From: Xanthobacter autotrophicus
GTDB taxonomy: Bacteria > Pseudomonadota > Alphaproteobacteria > Rhizobiales > Xanthobacteraceae
Direction: 5' to 3'
DNA: 64,000 bases
Assembly: GCF_005871085.1 (NCBI RefSeq)
Contig: NZ_VAUP01000022.1
Coordinates: 1 to 64,000, forward strand
In this document: positions 63,737 to 64,000 of the stretch, piece after piece
Position numbering within the stretch: position 1 is the stretch's first letter
Layout of the letters: every line of letters begins with the position of its first letter
The notes under the pieces: generated by a model
The model's input: only the letters and a program-made list of their open reading frames with translations
The model's database searches: none
What the model was told of the DNA's origin: nothing
Position numbers and translations under genes: made by a program

Positions 63737-64000
63737 TCAACCGCCCGGATCGGCGGTGTGCCAGAGCCTCAGGGACGTGGTGCGCTCATAGGCCTTGCCA
63801 TTGGGAAAGCTCACCAGCTCGCACTGCATGCCCCAGGGGGTGAGGAAATAGACCCAGGTCTGGCCGCCACTGGGTCCGCTCTCGCGCGTCACCGGCACGC
63901 CGCAGATGCGGGCGCCGTGCGCTTCGAGGTGGCGGACGGCGGCATCCATATCGTCCACGTAGAACGCAAGATGATGGCCGCCCACATCGCTGTTGCGCGG
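63737..64000 (-). CDS. VOC/glyoxalase-like protein, cut by window end
   Basis: The last 87 residues of a vicinal-oxygen-chelate fold protein (GGHHLAFYVDDMDAAVRHLEAHGARICG, WVYFLTPWGMQCELVSFPNG). The gene begins beyond 64000. The Glu in MQCEL is a typical metal ligand of the fold. It is 83 nt upstream of the E1 gene on the same strand, so probably the first known gene of this operon. It may isomerise or cleave a substrate for the E1/E2 enzyme. Confidence 0.8.
   Translation of the reverse strand, partial: PRNSDVGGHHLAFYVDDMDAAVRHLEAHGARICGVPVTRESGPSGGQTWVYFLTPWGMQCELVSFPNGKAYERTTSLRLWHTADPGG

Noticed and set aside
61587-63791. 734-codon frame opposite the E1 gene
   Set aside because: His/Gly/Ala-rich composition without motifs; the minus strand holds a complete E1 alpha-beta enzyme.

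Overview
The window is high-GC, densely packed bacterial DNA. It has long operons with 1-8 nt gene overlaps, many GTG starts, a DUF982 protein, several branched-chain-type ABC importers and many LysR regulators. This fits an alphaproteobacterium of the Hyphomicrobiales (Rhizobiales), most like the Xanthobacter/Azorhizobium/Ancylobacter group. That placement is inferred from protein style, not from a marker gene. I see no rRNA, tRNA, CRISPR array, intact insertion sequence or prophage.

Layout. (1) 0.2-10.9 kb: a divergent catabolic locus. LysR, cytosine-deaminase-like amidohydrolase and amidase face a branched-chain-type ABC importer (binding protein, LivH, a fused LivM-LivG, LivF), then a cyclase-family metal hydrolase and a second amidase. 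Together they look like uptake and stepwise hydrolysis of a nitrogen-containing ring or amide. (2) 11-19.4 kb: DUF982 protein, a LysR/quinone-oxidoreductase pair around a long dyad, a yjcH-actP-CoA-transferase operon with its divergent LysR, and an MFS carrier. (3) 19.8-21.3 kb: a decayed siderophore-type locus holding a frameshifted FecI-like sigma factor, a scrap of a cyclic-peptide/siderophore exporter, and an ATPase that reads as exporter at its start and FhuC from the Walker A motif on. (4) 21.4-36.6 kb: respiratory nitrate reduction. It has a cysteine-free Crp/FNR regulator, FNR-type boxes, a double NarK, NarGHJI, a parvulin-type isomerase, a Cys/Gly/His-tailed small protein, a beta-carbonic anhydrase, MoaA, a membrane protein and NnrS, all tightly packed on one strand. 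(5) 36.7-42.4 kb: a GntR regulator with two helix-turn-helix domains and a UxaA/GarD-type dehydratase, divergent from a polar amino-acid-type ABC importer. (6) 42.5-46.8 kb: an Hsp70-like ATPase, a DEAD-box RNA helicase and a transglutaminase-like protein. (7) 47.0-52.6 kb: a seven-gene Mrp-type antiporter locus without a full MrpA. (8) 52.7-53.4 kb: a lone BrnA-like protein and a deletion scar joining pieces of a LysR gene and a 3-hydroxyisobutyrate dehydrogenase gene. (9) 53.6-64 kb: a binding protein, then on the minus strand a VOC protein (cut by the window end), a fused E1 alpha-beta dehydrogenase, an AcoC-like E2 and a complete branched-chain-type ABC importer.

How it works together. 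The nar region is the most coherent system: nitrate is imported and nitrite exported by NarK, nitrate is reduced by NarGHI matured by NarJ, MoaA supplies the first step of molybdenum cofactor synthesis, and NnrS relates to nitric-oxide metabolism. A carbonic anhydrase and a small putative metal-binding protein sit inside this operon, which is unusual. The strongest evolutionary signals are the chimeric exporter/FhuC ATPase at 20.5-21.3 kb and the two-gene scar at 53.07-53.41 kb. All functional calls rest on reading motifs and gene order; no database search was possible.
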